Counted from the first letter of the stretch, positions 1-9,371 are shown. The stretch is 64,000 nucleotides of DNA from Sphingomonas glaciei (GCF_023380025.1 NZ_CP097253.1:310001-374000), one strand, 5' to 3'. The notes: generated from the letters alone by a model not told the origin. Made by a program: numbers and translations.

Positions 1-1
1 C

Positions 2-865
2 AAGCTGATGACGCAATGCCCGGTTCCGGTGGTGATGTGCTCTTCCCTGACGGAAAGCGGGTCCGAGACCCTGCTCCAGGCGATGGAAGCGGGCGCGGTC
101 GACATCATCCTCAAGCCCAAGGTCGGCGTCGCGGATCATCTGGCCGAGCATAATTTGCAGATACGCGATACGGTCAAGGCAGCCGCCAAGGCGCGCATCC
201 GCGGCCGCGCCCATGCCAAGCCGCTGGTACCGCAGGAAAAGCTGACGGCCGATGCGGTCCTTCCCCCGCCGACCCGGAGGGCGATGAGCCAGACTACCGA
301 GATGGTGGTGTGCCTGGGAGCCTCGACCGGAGGAACCGAGGCATTGCGCCAGGTTCTTGAAGTGCTTCCGGCCAATTCGCCGGGGATCATCGTCGTCCAG
401 CACATGCCCGAGCATTTCACCCGCGCCTTCGCCAAGCGGCTCAACACCCTGTGCCAGGCCGACGTGAAGGAGGCCGTCGACGGCGATGCCGTCTTGCGGG
501 GCCAGGTCCTGATCGCGCCGGGGGGCAAGCACATGATGCTCGAGCGGCGCGGAGCCCGCTATTACGTCTCGGTCCGCGACGGTCCGCTGGTGTCGCGGCA
601 TCGTCCCTCGGTCGATGTCCTGTTCCGTTCGGTGGCGCAGGCGGCCGGGTCGAATGCGGTCGGCGTGATCATGACCGGCATGGGCGACGATGGCGCTCGC
701 GGCATGCTTGAGATGAAGCAGGCCGGCGCCCGAACCTTCGCGCAGGACGAGGCGACGTCGATCGTGTTCGGCATGCCCAAGGAAGCGATCGCCCATGGCG
801 GAGTGGAGAAAATCGTGCCCCTGGGCCTGATCGCGCACGAACTCCTGCAGGCTTCCGCCCGGTGA
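2..865 (+). CDS. cheB: Protein-glutamate methylesterase CheB (5' partial)
   Basis: Chemotaxis response-regulator methylesterase that removes methyl groups from MCP receptors. The reading frame is open from the first bases, so the start and most of the receiver domain lie outside the window; what remains is the receiver end ([11 protein letters not shown], then ILKPK carrying the conserved lysine), a linker of about 55 residues and the complete CheB esterase domain. The catalytic triad is visible: Ser in GASTGG, His in QHMPE and Asp in MTGMGDDGA. The next gene follows after 41 bases on the same strand and encodes another chemotaxis-type protein, so this is the tail of a che operon. Function is near certain; only the N-terminus is missing. 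Confidence 0.96.
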   Translation, partial: KLMTQCPVPVVMCSSLTESGSETLLQAMEAGAVDIILKPKVGVADHLAEHNLQIRDTVKAAAKARIRGRAHAKPLVPQEKLTADAVLPPPTRRAMSQTTEMVVCLGASTGGTEALRQVLEVLPANSPGIIVVQHMPEHFTRAFAKRLNTLCQADVKEAVDGDAVLRGQVLIAPGGKHMMLERRGARYYVSVRDGPLVSRHRPSVDVLFRSVAQAAGSNAVGVIMTGMGDDGARGMLEMKQAGARTFAQDEATSIVFGMPKEAIAHGGVEKIVPLGLIAHELLQASAR

Positions 866-906
866 GCGGCGCGGCCTGCCACACGGCGATTGCCTGACCG
901 GCGCTC

Positions 907-2607
907 ATGGCTAGCGAGGCGATCACTGCCGGACCAGCGGCACCGACCGACGTCGATGTCACCATCGATCTGGTCGCGGGAAGGCTCGACTCCGCCTTTC
1001 TCGAGGCCGGAAGCGCCCTCGCCAGTGCCTACGACCTCGTCGAGACATTGATCGCCAGCCTTTCGGGGGTGGCCGGTGCGCTCGATCGTGGTGCCGCCAG
1101 CCGGGCCGTCGCCAATATGCAGGCGATGGGCGGGCGCATCGCGCAGGTCCCACAGATCGTGGCCGGGCGCGCCGCAGCGCTTGCGGATATCGCCGCCGCC
1201 GGCGCGCAGGTCGATCAGCAAATGTTCGGCGTTCGCCGGACTATCGAATTCCTCCGGATCTGCGGGCTCAACATCAAGGTTGCATCGGGCGGTCAGCAAG
1301 GCTTTTCCGGTTTCGCCGATCAGATGCTGGCCAGGCTCGACCTCAGCGAAGTCGAGATCAGCGCGATCCGCCGCGAAGCAAAGAAATTACAGGCGATGAT
1401 CCCAACGGTCGTTGCCGGAGATCGCAGGCTCGCCGCGGAATGCGCGGCGATTGCCGCCGACGTTCCGCGCAACCTCGAGGCCAATGCGCTGGCGCTTCAG
1501 GATTACCTGAACGCAGCCGACGAACAGTCGGTGCAGGTCACGGCCATCGCCTGCCGCCTGCGCGCCCAGCTTGCCGAGGCGCTGGGGGCGATCCAGATCG
1601 GCGACATCACTCGCCAGCGGCTGGAGCATGTCGCCACCGGTTTCCGCCTGCTTGGGGCGTATGGCGATGCGTCGGGGGGAGAGTCTCCTGCGCAGGCTCC
1701 GGGCGCCGCTCAGGTATTGGGCTTGCTGCAGGCCCTCTGTGCCGCGGCGGTCGAGGACTTCGAGCGCGAGAGCCGCAAGCTGTTCGATTGCCAGCGGCTG
1801 ATCGGGGTCGACATTGCCGAGGTGCTGGCATTGCGCCAAACCCAAGGAAGCGTCGCGACCAGTGGCGACCTGCTCCGGGCGCTTGAAAGCGAAGTGGCCG
1901 GTATCGGCTTGCTGACCCAGGGGTTGCGAGAGGCCGACCGGCGATCCCATGCGCTTGGCGGCGAAACCATCGCGACGGCTCAATGTCTGGGCCAGCGCCT
2001 GGCGCTCATCGATCGGATCACCGCCGAGGTCGACAACATGGCGTGGAACACCGACATCCGCTGCTATCGCATGGGTGACGCGGGCAGAGGTCTCGCTCGT
2101 ATCGCCCAGGAAATCCGCGGGCTGGTCGGCACGCTGGAGGAGATTTGCAAGCGGGTCGACGCCGCCGTCATCCAGGTCAACGGCGCGGCGATGAGGATCG
2201 CCGGCGACATCGCGCTGGACGAGGGCGACGGGCAAACGCTTGAAGAATCCCTGGCCATCATCGGCGAAGGAGCAAAGCGAGCCAGCGCTAGTCTGGCGCA
2301 GCTCGACCGGCAGGCAAATTGTGCGGCGGAGGTGGTGGATACGGCAGGGGCGGCGATCGCCAGGATCGAGGAGCTTTGCACGCCGCTCCAGGCGATGGCG
2401 GGCGAGCTCGACCGGGCGGCCGGGTCGCAGCCGTTTGCGGGGATCGTGGACGTCGACGAGGCACGGGCGCTGCTCGACGGCATCTACCGTCTCTACACGA
2501 TGGAGAGCGAGCGCCAGATCCACCGCCGTTTCCTGCCGTCCGCTTGCGAGCAATCCGCGAATGTCGAACCGACACCGGACGATGACGATGATGACGGGCT
2601 TTTCTGA
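907..2607 (+). CDS. Soluble MCP-like chemotaxis protein with CheZ-like motifs
   Basis: 566 residues, no signal peptide or membrane segment, mostly Ala/Leu/Glu-rich helix as expected for long coiled coils. Residues about 377-415 resemble a degenerate MCP signalling tip (GDAGRGLARIAQEIRGL against the usual GEAGRGFAVVADEVRKL). Residues 229-240 (IQIGDITRQRLE) carry Asp233 and Gln237 in the DxxxQ spacing of the CheZ phosphatase active site (D143/Q147 in E. coli), and the protein ends in six aspartates followed by GLF, like the acidic CheY-binding C-terminus of CheZ (DDLLDSLGF type). It lies directly downstream of cheB. A role in the chemotaxis operon is likely; CheY-P phosphatase activity is an inference. 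Alternatively it is a cytoplasmic receptor or scaffold. Confidence 0.75.
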   Translation: MASEAITAGPAAPTDVDVTIDLVAGRLDSAFLEAGSALASAYDLVETLIASLSGVAGALDRGAASRAVANMQAMGGRIAQVPQIVAGRAAALADIAAAGAQVDQQMFGVRRTIEFLRICGLNIKVASGGQQGFSGFADQMLARLDLSEVEISAIRREAKKLQAMIPTVVAGDRRLAAECAAIAADVPRNLEANALALQDYLNAADEQSVQVTAIACRLRAQLAEALGAIQIGDITRQRLEHVATGFRLLGAYGDASGGESPAQAPGAAQVLGLLQALCAAAVEDFERESRKLFDCQRLIGVDIAEVLALRQTQGSVATSGDLLRALESEVAGIGLLTQGLREADRRSHALGGETIATAQCLGQRLALIDRITAEVDNMAWNTDIRCYRMGDAGRGLARIAQEIRGLVGTLEEICKRVDAAVIQVNGAAMRIAGDIALDEGDGQTLEESLAIIGEGAKRASASLAQLDRQANCAAEVVDTAGAAIARIEELCTPLQAMAGELDRAAGSQPFAGIVDVDEARALLDGIYRLYTMESERQIHRRFLPSACEQSANVEPTPDDDDDDGLF

Positions 2608-2620
2608 GTGTCGCCGCTGA

Positions 2621-3706
2621 TCAAGCGCCGGGACGCGAGGGCGGTGTCGTTCCCCTGGTTCGCTTGCGGACCGCGGCGGGGGTTCCGTCGTTCGACAGCA
2701 CGACCGCTACCCAGCGGGAATTGTCGAATTGGGCGCAGATCAGCATGAGCGTGAGCGTCAGTGGCACGGACAGGAACGCGCCCGGCATCCCCCACAGGAA
2801 TGACCAGAAGGCGAGCGACAACAGGGTGGCGACCGGACTGATGTTCTGGGCGTCGGCCTGCATGCGCGGATAGACAAGGTTGCCGATGATGAAGGCGACC
2901 AGCTGGATCCCGCCGAAGATGATCAGCGCCGGGGTCAGCGTCGGGAATTGCAGCAGCGCAAAGGCGGCGGGGGCGAGCGACCCGGCAGTCACTCCGACAA
3001 TCGGGATGAACGACAGCAGGAACAGCAGGAAGGTCCAGAACAAGGCGTTCTCGAGCCCGACGGCAAACATCACGATGCTGGCCCCGGACGCCAGCATCAC
3101 GCCAGTCAGCGTCTGCACCCAGACATAGGTCTCGATGTCCTTGCCGACCTGGCCGATACCCTGGAGGATCGAGCGTGAGCGCGCGCCGTCGCCCGTCGAG
3201 CCGCGAACCTTGCGGGTGACCTTTCGGCGCTCTGCCAACAGAAACGCGAAGTAGAGTATGACCAGTAGAAGGGTCGAGACCAGACCCTGCACACCGCCCA
3301 GCACCCGTCCCGCGACCTGGGGCACGTTGATGTTGCCGACCACGCCGGTCAGCTGCAGTGGTTGTTCGAGCTCCAGGGAGCGGCTGAGGTTCGCGAGGAT
3401 GGCGTCGATACGGGTGTAGAGGGCAGGGGCTTGCGCGGCGATTTCGCTGACACCTTCGATCAGGACCATCATCGCCACGCCCAGCGTGACGATGATCAGA
3501 ACGGCGGCGAACACCATCACCAGCCAGGTCGGCATCCACGGCCAGCGCTTGTCGATGGCATGGATCAGCGCCTGGACCAACACCACCAGTACGGCGGCGA
3601 CCACCAGCGGCGTGATGATGTCCGCCAACCAGTGCAGCAGCCACAGCCCCGCCGCGACCCCAATCAGGGTGAGGGCGGCAGAATTGGGACGTGCAGGTGA
3701 ATTCAT
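2621..3706 (-). CDS. AI-2E family transporter (PF01594-type permease)
   Basis: 361 residues from the ATG at 3706 (MNSPARPNSAAL); an upstream in-frame ATG at 3793 would add 29 polar residues and run toward the BlaI operator region. The protein has the AI-2E exporter/permease pattern: two N-terminal hydrophobic helices, a long amphipathic central stretch, then four or five closely spaced membrane helices including FWTFLLFLLSFIPIVGVTAGS and the conserved GIQLVAFIIGNLVYPRMQ. Family members include TqsA and sodium/proton antiporters, so the substrate cannot be named. It ends 13 bases from the MCP-like gene (convergent) and is divergent from blaI. Confidence 0.9.
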   Translation of the reverse strand: MNSPARPNSAALTLIGVAAGLWLLHWLADIITPLVVAAVLVVLVQALIHAIDKRWPWMPTWLVMVFAAVLIIVTLGVAMMVLIEGVSEIAAQAPALYTRIDAILANLSRSLELEQPLQLTGVVGNINVPQVAGRVLGGVQGLVSTLLLVILYFAFLLAERRKVTRKVRGSTGDGARSRSILQGIGQVGKDIETYVWVQTLTGVMLASGASIVMFAVGLENALFWTFLLFLLSFIPIVGVTAGSLAPAAFALLQFPTLTPALIIFGGIQLVAFIIGNLVYPRMQADAQNISPVATLLSLAFWSFLWGMPGAFLSVPLTLTLMLICAQFDNSRWVAVVLSNDGTPAAVRKRTRGTTPPSRPGA

Positions 3707-3820
3707 GACCGCCAAACGAGCAACCTTCCCGATGCTTCCGTGGCCAAGCCTAGTTTCACCGCCGCCGTTCGTCGATGGCGCGAAATCGACCAACGACCGG
3801 CGGCAACGCTTGCCTTCAAG

Positions 3821-3850
3821 CTACAAATGTAGCACACGCTACAAATGTAG
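3821..3850. promoter_or_regulatory. Twin BlaI/MecI-type operator
   Basis: Two identical 12-base palindromes, CTACAAATGTAG, at 3821-3832 and 3839-3850, centred 18 bp apart. They contain the TACA-N2-TGTA core bound by BlaI/MecI repressors. The second copy ends 15 bases before the GTG start of the blaI-like gene, so binding there would block its promoter (autorepression); the divergent AI-2E gene may also be affected. Confidence 0.88.
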
Positions 3851-3865
3851 CCTTGGAGCCTGAAT

Positions 3866-4243
3866 GTGCTGAACCGTCTTCCTCCCAAAGAACGCCAAAT
3901 CGTCGACCTGCTGTATCAACAGGGCGCGATGACTGCCGCGGAAGTGACCGATGGCCTGCCCGGCGCGGTGAGCGGATCGGCGGTTCGCACCATGCTCAAA
4001 CGACTCGAGGACAAGGGCTTCGTCCGCCGCGAGGAGCATGAGCGTGGGTTTCTCTACAGCCCGGCGGTGTCGGACCAAACCGCGCGCAAGTCGGCCTTGT
4101 CGGACGTGGTGCGGGTGTTTTTCAACGGCTCGCCGACCAGCGCCGCCAGCGCGCTGCTCGGGATGTCGGACGGGATCGAGGCAAGCGAGCTCGACGCGCT
4201 CGAGAAGATGATCGCGCAGGCCCGCAAGTCGAAGGGGATGTAA
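3866..4243 (+). CDS. BlaI/MecI/CopY family transcriptional repressor
   Basis: 125 residues with a GTG start at 3866; GGAG at 3854-3857 is the ribosome-binding site, and the ATG at 3864 in another frame stops after two codons. The N-terminal winged helix (MTAAEVTDGLPGAVSGSAVR, then TMLKRLEDKGFVRREE) matches Penicillinase_R repressors, followed by a short C-terminal dimerisation helix. The twin CTACAAATGTAG operator sits immediately upstream. The M56 sensor peptidase gene starts 3 bases after the stop, giving the standard BlaI-BlaR1-type pair in which sensor proteolysis relieves repression. There is no beta-lactamase nearby, so the regulated output is probably the M56 gene itself and the secreted repeat protein behind it. 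Confidence 0.95.
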   Translation: MLNRLPPKERQIVDLLYQQGAMTAAEVTDGLPGAVSGSAVRTMLKRLEDKGFVRREEHERGFLYSPAVSDQTARKSALSDVVRVFFNGSPTSAASALLGMSDGIEASELDALEKMIAQARKSKGM

Positions 4244-4246
4244 GCC

Positions 4247-6067
4247 ATGGAACTGCTTGTCACCTTTGCGCTGAAGTCGGTGCTAATCGCCGGCGCCACG
4301 CTTGCCATGCTTCACTTCCTGCGCGGCCGATCGGCGGCGGAGCGAGGGATGGTGGCGCATCTCGGCCTCCTGTCCCTGGTCCTGTTTCCGCTCGGCGCGA
4401 TGTTCCTGCCGCAGCTGGTGGTGAGCGCGCCGCTGATGGACGCCGCGCCGACCATGCCCGCGCAGCTGCCCGTTGGCCCGATCAGCGACACCCCGCCGCT
4501 GCCGGCCGCCGAGACCTTCCAGACGGTTGCGTCGCCCGAGCCGTGGTGGCCCTTGTTGTATGGCATCCCGGTGGTCCTGCTGCTGGCGGTGACCCTGCTT
4601 GCCGTGCTTCGGCTGGTCACGCTGCGGACCAAGGCCTCGGTGCTGGTCGAGCCGTCGTGGCTGAGCGCGCTCGCCCATGCCCAGCGCCGGATGAACTTCA
4701 AGAACGGCACCGCGCTCCTCACCAGCGGCGACCTTAAGTCGCCGATCAGCTGGGGCCTGTTCCGGCCGGTGATCCTGCTCAACGAGGAAGCGCTGGGCGC
4801 CAAGGCCGAGGCCGAGGCGATTATCGCGCATGAGCTGGCGCACGTCCGTGGGCTCGATTGGGCCAAGCTGCTGCTCGGCCGGATCGCGACCGCCTTGTTC
4901 TGGTTCAATCCCCTGGTCTGGATCTTGGCGCGCGAAGCCCATCAGCTGCGCGAGGAGACCGCCGACGATGCGGTGCTCGCCGCCAATGTCGAGGGGGTCG
5001 ATTATGCCCAGTTGCTGGTCGGCGTCGCCCGCCACGACTGCAAGGGCCTGCTGCTCGGCGCCCATGGCGTCGCCCCGGGCAAGGGCAGCCTGACCCGCCG
5101 CGTCCAGCGGGTGCTCGACGGCACCCTGCCGCGTACCCCGATGGGCAAGGGCTTCGCCGCCGGCCTGTTCATGGGCGTGGTCGCTGCGGCGACGCCGCTG
5201 GCCGCCATTACCTTCAGCCCCCGGGCCAGCGACGGCGCGTCCGAAGCGGGCTTGTCGGTGGCCAAGGCCAGCCCGGCGGACTCGCTGCCATCGCTGGTCG
5301 CGCAATCGGTCGCCAATGCCACCGTCGTGACCACCGAAGCGGTCAGCGTCGCGGTCAGCGGCAAGCAGGCGGCGCTCGCCAGCGCGGCGGCTGCCAGCGA
5401 CGCCGCAGCCACTGCCGTCGATCGCCGCGCTGTGGCCGAGGAAGCGCGCATGGAGGCAACCCGCCTGGCGATGGTCCATCCGCACCCCGCCCCCAATCCT
5501 CCGGCTGCACCGTTGCCGCCGGTCCCGCCTCGGCGCGGCAGCGTCGACGAGGCGATTGACCGGGCCATCGCCAGCAAGGCGCTCGGCATCACTCCGGAAT
5601 ATGCCGCCTCGATCCGCACCGCACTTGGCGGCCTGCACATCGACGATGGCGACCTGATGGGCCTGCGCGCGGTCGGTGCGACGCCCGACTGGGTGCGCGC
5701 CATGGCCCAGGCCGGCTACCGCACCAGCGATATCGGCGACCTGACCGGCGCGCGCGCGGTGGGTGTCAGCCCGACCTATGTTGCTGACCTCGCCAGCGCA
5801 GGCCTGCGCAATGTGTCGCTCGGCGACCTGACCGCGATGCGGGCGCTTGGCATCACCGGCGCCTCGATCAAGAAGCTGCGCGAAGCCGGCTACACCGGCC
5901 TGACGCCAGACCGGATCATCGAGCTGAGGGCCGTGCGGATCAAGGAATTCGCCACCGGGCGGAGCCTTCCGCCGCACAACTGGCCGCCCAACCTGCCGCG
6001 ACGACCGCGTTCCGAAACGCCGGAGCCGCCCGAAGCGCCTGAGCCGCCCGAGCCCGACGCCGACTAA
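4247..6067 (+). CDS. M56 family sensor metallopeptidase (BlaR1-like) with C-terminal 29-residue repeats
   Basis: 606 residues. Membrane helices lie near residues 5-25, 33-60 and 98-120, then the M56 protease core with HELAH (His195-Glu196-His199) and the downstream EETADD that supplies the third zinc ligand. A further helix near residues 300-320 leads to a periplasmic Ala/Pro-rich linker. Instead of a penicillin-binding sensor domain, residues about 468-570 hold three full 29-residue repeats and a partial fourth; the consensus is GDLxxxRAxGxxPxYVxxL, then AGY/AGL. It forms an operon with the blaI gene (3-base gap). By family analogy it is an integral-membrane protease that cleaves the repressor; the inducing signal is unknown. 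The next gene encodes a secreted protein with the same repeats. Confidence 0.92.
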   Translation: MELLVTFALKSVLIAGATLAMLHFLRGRSAAERGMVAHLGLLSLVLFPLGAMFLPQLVVSAPLMDAAPTMPAQLPVGPISDTPPLPAAETFQTVASPEPWWPLLYGIPVVLLLAVTLLAVLRLVTLRTKASVLVEPSWLSALAHAQRRMNFKNGTALLTSGDLKSPISWGLFRPVILLNEEALGAKAEAEAIIAHELAHVRGLDWAKLLLGRIATALFWFNPLVWILAREAHQLREETADDAVLAANVEGVDYAQLLVGVARHDCKGLLLGAHGVAPGKGSLTRRVQRVLDGTLPRTPMGKGFAAGLFMGVVAAATPLAAITFSPRASDGASEAGLSVAKASPADSLPSLVAQSVANATVVTTEAVSVAVSGKQAALASAAAASDAAATAVDRRAVAEEARMEATRLAMVHPHPAPNPPAAPLPPVPPRRGSVDEAIDRAIASKALGITPEYAASIRTALGGLHIDDGDLMGLRAVGATPDWVRAMAQAGYRTSDIGDLTGARAVGVSPTYVADLASAGLRNVSLGDLTAMRALGITGASIKKLREAGYTGLTPDRIIELRAVRIKEFATGRSLPPHNWPPNLPRRPRSETPEPPEAPEPPEPDAD

Positions 6068-6166
6068 GCGCCGACCCGAAATTCCTCATTGCCGCCGCGA
6101 ACAAGCGCCCCACCAGGGGTGAACGGGACCGGCTTGCCTGCACTCTTCGAGACAAGGAGCACCACC

Positions 6167-7030
6167 ATGCACCGTTCGCTCTCCATCTGCCTGGCCCTGA
6201 TCCTCGCCACGCTCAGCATCGCCACCACCGGCTTCGCCGCGGAAGGCGGGACGCTCCGCTTCGAACTGTCGGGAGCGAGCCGCGACAGGCTTCAGCTGTC
6301 GCTCAGCCGGATCGTATCCGCCAATCGCACCTCAGGCTCTTCGTTTGAGGTGCGCGAACTTGCCGGTTTCGACCGCGCAGCCTTGCAGGGGCGTGACGGA
6401 ACGCCGGTCGGCTTCACACTGGTCCGGGAGGCGGGTCGTCTCGACTGCTCGGGCCGGACCGCGAACCGCCGGGCCACGGGCAGCTGCCGCTTCACGGGCG
6501 ATCCGGCCTTCGCCGCCTACCTCGTCGCGTCGGGCATCCGCCAGCCGACCGAGGGCGAGTGGATCGACCTCACCATGGTCGGCGCCAAGCGCTCGCTGGT
6601 CGATGCGCTGAAGCGCGGCCGATACACGATGCCGACCCCCAACACCCTGGTCGGGATGAGCGCGCTGGGCGTGTCGCCCGACTATATCGCCGCCATGGCC
6701 GCCGCCGGCTACCGGCCGCGCAAGACCGAAGACTTCCTGCCCCTGAAAGCGCTCGACGTGTCGCCGGCCTATCTCGGTTCGCTGAAGCGGGTCGGTTATG
6801 ACCGCGTTCCGGTCGAGGAGGTCATTCAGCTGAGAGCACTGGGCATCACGGCCGATTTCATCGCCGATTACCAGCGCCACGGCTTCCGTGACCTGTCGGT
6901 CTCGCGGCTGGTGCAGCTCAAGGCGCTCGGCATCCGTCCGCAGGAATTGGTCCGGCAAACATCCGGGCGGCGGGTGAGCCTGGTCACTGAACAGGATGCG
7001 CCAGTGATCATGAGTGCCCTGCTGCCCTAG
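6167..7030 (+). CDS. Secreted protein with 29-residue repeats, partner of the M56 sensor
   Basis: 287 residues from the ATG at 6167 (AAGGAGC at 6154-6160 is the ribosome-binding site); the frame is open to 6089 but that start has no signal peptide. A clear signal peptide (LALILATLSIATTGFAA) is followed by a domain of about 110 residues with one pair of cysteines (DCSGR and SCRF) and then, from residue 159, three 29-residue repeats plus a partial one, for example LVGMSALGVSPDYIAAMAAA and VIQLRALGITADFIADYQ. They match the repeats in the preceding M56 peptidase in length and pattern. The gene lies 99 bases after the M56 gene, probably in the same operon. Function unknown; a periplasmic partner or ligand of the sensor is the simplest idea. 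Confidence 0.85.
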   Translation: MHRSLSICLALILATLSIATTGFAAEGGTLRFELSGASRDRLQLSLSRIVSANRTSGSSFEVRELAGFDRAALQGRDGTPVGFTLVREAGRLDCSGRTANRRATGSCRFTGDPAFAAYLVASGIRQPTEGEWIDLTMVGAKRSLVDALKRGRYTMPTPNTLVGMSALGVSPDYIAAMAAAGYRPRKTEDFLPLKALDVSPAYLGSLKRVGYDRVPVEEVIQLRALGITADFIADYQRHGFRDLSVSRLVQLKALGIRPQELVRQTSGRRVSLVTEQDAPVIMSALLP

Positions 7031-7139
7031 AACGGCAGGTCACTCGTCGGTCTGTCGAACGGGACCGGTCGCTTGCAACTACTGCGCATCGCACATCGCG
7101 AAAATGCGCTGAAAAAGAATCCGAACAGGGGAAGAAGTT

Positions 7140-9242
7140 ATGCGTGGTTTTCACCGCCGGGCGATGTTGCTTGGCTATGCGTCGACGATGGCATTGAGCG
7201 CGCCGGCGCTGGCGCAGGAAGCGTCGCCGCCCGCCACCGGCGATGCCCCCGCTCCGGTGTCCGCCCCCGCTGGCAACAAGCGCGTCTACACCCCCGCCGA
7301 CTTCACCCGCTTTGCTCCGCGCACCGCGCTCGACATGCTGAACCAGGTGCCCGGCTTCTCCATTCGCGGCGAGGACACCAGTTCGCGCGGGCTTGGCCAG
7401 GCCTCGGGCAATGTGCTGCTGAACGGCAAGCGGATCAGCGGCAAGTCGACCGATCCGGTCACTGCGCTGCAGGCGATCCCGTCCGGCAACGTCACCCGGA
7501 TCGAGATCGTCGACGCGGCGGAGGTGGATGTGCCGGGGCTGACCGGGCAGGTCGCCAACGTCGTTTACGAGGCCAAGAAGAAGATCGGCGGGCAGTTTAG
7601 CTATCGGCCCGAATTCCGCGCCCATTATGCCGATCCGCTCTACACCCGCGGCGACGTGTCGGTGAGCGGCACCAGCGGCCCGATCGAATATACCCTCAGC
7701 CTCAAGAATGACGCGAGCCGCAGCTCGGCCGGCGGTCCGACCATCATCAGTCGCGCCGACGGCAGCCTGTTCGAAACCCGCGACGACAGCTGGACCGGCA
7801 ATTTCGATCAGCCGCAGATCAGCGGGCAGTTCAAGTGGGACGGGCCCGGCTCGTCGGTCGGCAACCTCAACCTGCTGGGACGGTCGTTCAACTATCGCTT
7901 CGAGGAGATCAGCAAGCGCGACCGGGCCACCGGTGCCGACGTCGAGCGGTTGCTCAGCCAGCGCGAGAAGGGCAAGAATTACGAGGCCGGCGCGGACTAT
8001 GAATTCGCGCTCGGCGGCGGGCGTTTGAAGTTCATCGGTCTGACCCGTTCGTCGGACGAGCCATTCTTCCAGTCGGCGCTGCTGACTTATACCGACCTCA
8101 GTCCGAACGCGGGCAGCCGCTACGTTCAGGACGGCCGATCGAAGGAGTTGATCGGCCGCAGCGAATATCGCTGGAAGTGGGGCAAGACCGATGTCCAATT
8201 GTCGGGCGAGGCGGCGTTCAACAGCCTCGACCTCGTCTCGAAGCTCTACTCGCTGAATGCCAACGGCAGCTATGTCGAAGAGTTCTTCCCCTCGGGCACC
8301 GGCAAGGTCAGCGAGGATCGCTACGAAGGTCTGGTCACCATCGGGCGGCCGCTGTCGAAGGCCCTGTCGGTGCAGCTGGTGGCCGGCGGCGAGTGGTCTA
8401 CCATCGTCCAGGAGGGTCCGGGCGGAAAGGAGCGCCGCTTCTTCCGGCCAAAGGGATCGCTTAACTTCGCCGCGCAGGTGACCCCGACCTTCAATGCCAA
8501 TTTCAAGATCATCCGCCGGGTCGGACAACTCGACTTCGGGCAATTCCTTGCCCGCGTGTTCCTCGACAACGACAATCAAAATGCCGGCAATCCCGATCTG
8601 GTGCCGACTCAGCAATGGCGCTTCGAACTGGAGCTGGCCAAGGATCTGGGGCGCTATGGCAAGACCCGGCTCAACCTGGTCGCCGCGCTGTTCGAAGATT
8701 ACGTCGACATCATTCCGATCGGTCTGACCGGAGAGTCGCCCGGCAACATCGACAAGGCGCGAGCCTATGCGATCGACTGGAACAGCACCTTCCAGCTCGA
8801 CCCGCTCGGCATCAAGGGGGCCAAGGTCAACCTCAGGGCGCTGGTCCAGTTCAGCAACATCCGCGATCCGCTGACCGGCGAGAAGCGACCCTTGTCGAGC
8901 TTCACCGACCGCCTGATCGTGGCCGATTTCCGCCACGACATCCCGGGCAGCGATTGGGCCTATGGGGTGAATGGTGAGTATAGCCACGTCACCCGCGCCT
9001 TCCGTCTCAACGAAGTCGGACGGCAGTTCGAAGGGCCCGTTTGGGTCGGCGTATTCGTCGAGAACAAGGATGTGCTCGGCCTCACCGTCCGCGCCTCGGC
9101 AAGCAACCTCATCAACGCTCGCAGCCGGTGGGACCGGGTGGTCTACACCGGGCGACGCAACAATTCCCCGATCGACTTCGTCGAGACTCGCAATCGCCTG
9201 ATCGGACCCATCTTCTCGTTGAGCGTTCGCGGTACATTCTAG
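7140..9242 (+). CDS. TonB-dependent receptor-like outer-membrane protein
   Basis: 700 residues: a signal peptide ending near ALAQEA, a plug domain (residues about 50-145: TALDMLNQVPGFSIRGED, VLLNGKRISGKSTDPV, IPSGNVTRIEIVDAAE), then a beta-barrel of alternating aromatic/polar strands ending in SLSVRGTF with the terminal Phe recognised by the BAM complex. The length is in the usual range for the family. The substrate cannot be inferred: no TonB-box-dependent regulator (FecI/FecR type) is adjacent and the next genes are for nitrogen assimilation. The 109 bases upstream contain no obvious operator. Confidence 0.88.
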   Translation: MRGFHRRAMLLGYASTMALSAPALAQEASPPATGDAPAPVSAPAGNKRVYTPADFTRFAPRTALDMLNQVPGFSIRGEDTSSRGLGQASGNVLLNGKRISGKSTDPVTALQAIPSGNVTRIEIVDAAEVDVPGLTGQVANVVYEAKKKIGGQFSYRPEFRAHYADPLYTRGDVSVSGTSGPIEYTLSLKNDASRSSAGGPTIISRADGSLFETRDDSWTGNFDQPQISGQFKWDGPGSSVGNLNLLGRSFNYRFEEISKRDRATGADVERLLSQREKGKNYEAGADYEFALGGGRLKFIGLTRSSDEPFFQSALLTYTDLSPNAGSRYVQDGRSKELIGRSEYRWKWGKTDVQLSGEAAFNSLDLVSKLYSLNANGSYVEEFFPSGTGKVSEDRYEGLVTIGRPLSKALSVQLVAGGEWSTIVQEGPGGKERRFFRPKGSLNFAAQVTPTFNANFKIIRRVGQLDFGQFLARVFLDNDNQNAGNPDLVPTQQWRFELELAKDLGRYGKTRLNLVAALFEDYVDIIPIGLTGESPGNIDKARAYAIDWNSTFQLDPLGIKGAKVNLRALVQFSNIRDPLTGEKRPLSSFTDRLIVADFRHDIPGSDWAYGVNGEYSHVTRAFRLNEVGRQFEGPVWVGVFVENKDVLGLTVRASASNLINARSRWDRVVYTGRRNNSPIDFVETRNRLIGPIFSLSVRGTF

Positions 9243-9363
9243 GAGAGTCCGCAACGGGCGACTTCAAAGTCGTCACATTGGTGAAATATTCTCACGCACC
9301 TGCAGCATAATTGTGCGCTGCAGCAACGATGTGCATCATCCGCTCGCCGGCAGGAGTCGGAAC

Positions 9364-9371
9364 GGGATCCC
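9364..9371 (+). promoter_or_regulatory. GGGATCCC motif upstream of porin-PII-amtB
   Basis: Copy of the recurrent palindrome, here followed by AAAA, lying 36 bases before the porin start. Same motif and flank as at 25916, 31962, 32071 and 35239. Regulator unknown. Confidence 0.45.

Noticed and set aside
4283..5977. 564-codon frame antisense to the M56 peptidase
   Set aside because: Shadow frame rich in Arg, Gly and Gln; the M56 motifs settle the strand.
7008..9254. 748-codon open frame antisense to the TonB-dependent receptor
   Set aside because: Composition-driven shadow: no family similarity, low-complexity residues, and the plus strand has a clear signal peptide, plug and barrel.
9300..9323. 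Inverted repeat CTGCAGC/GCTGCAG before the porin as an NtrC site
   Set aside because: Spacing and flanks do not fit the TGCAC-N7-GTGCA consensus, and no -24/-12 sigma-54 promoter is visible.
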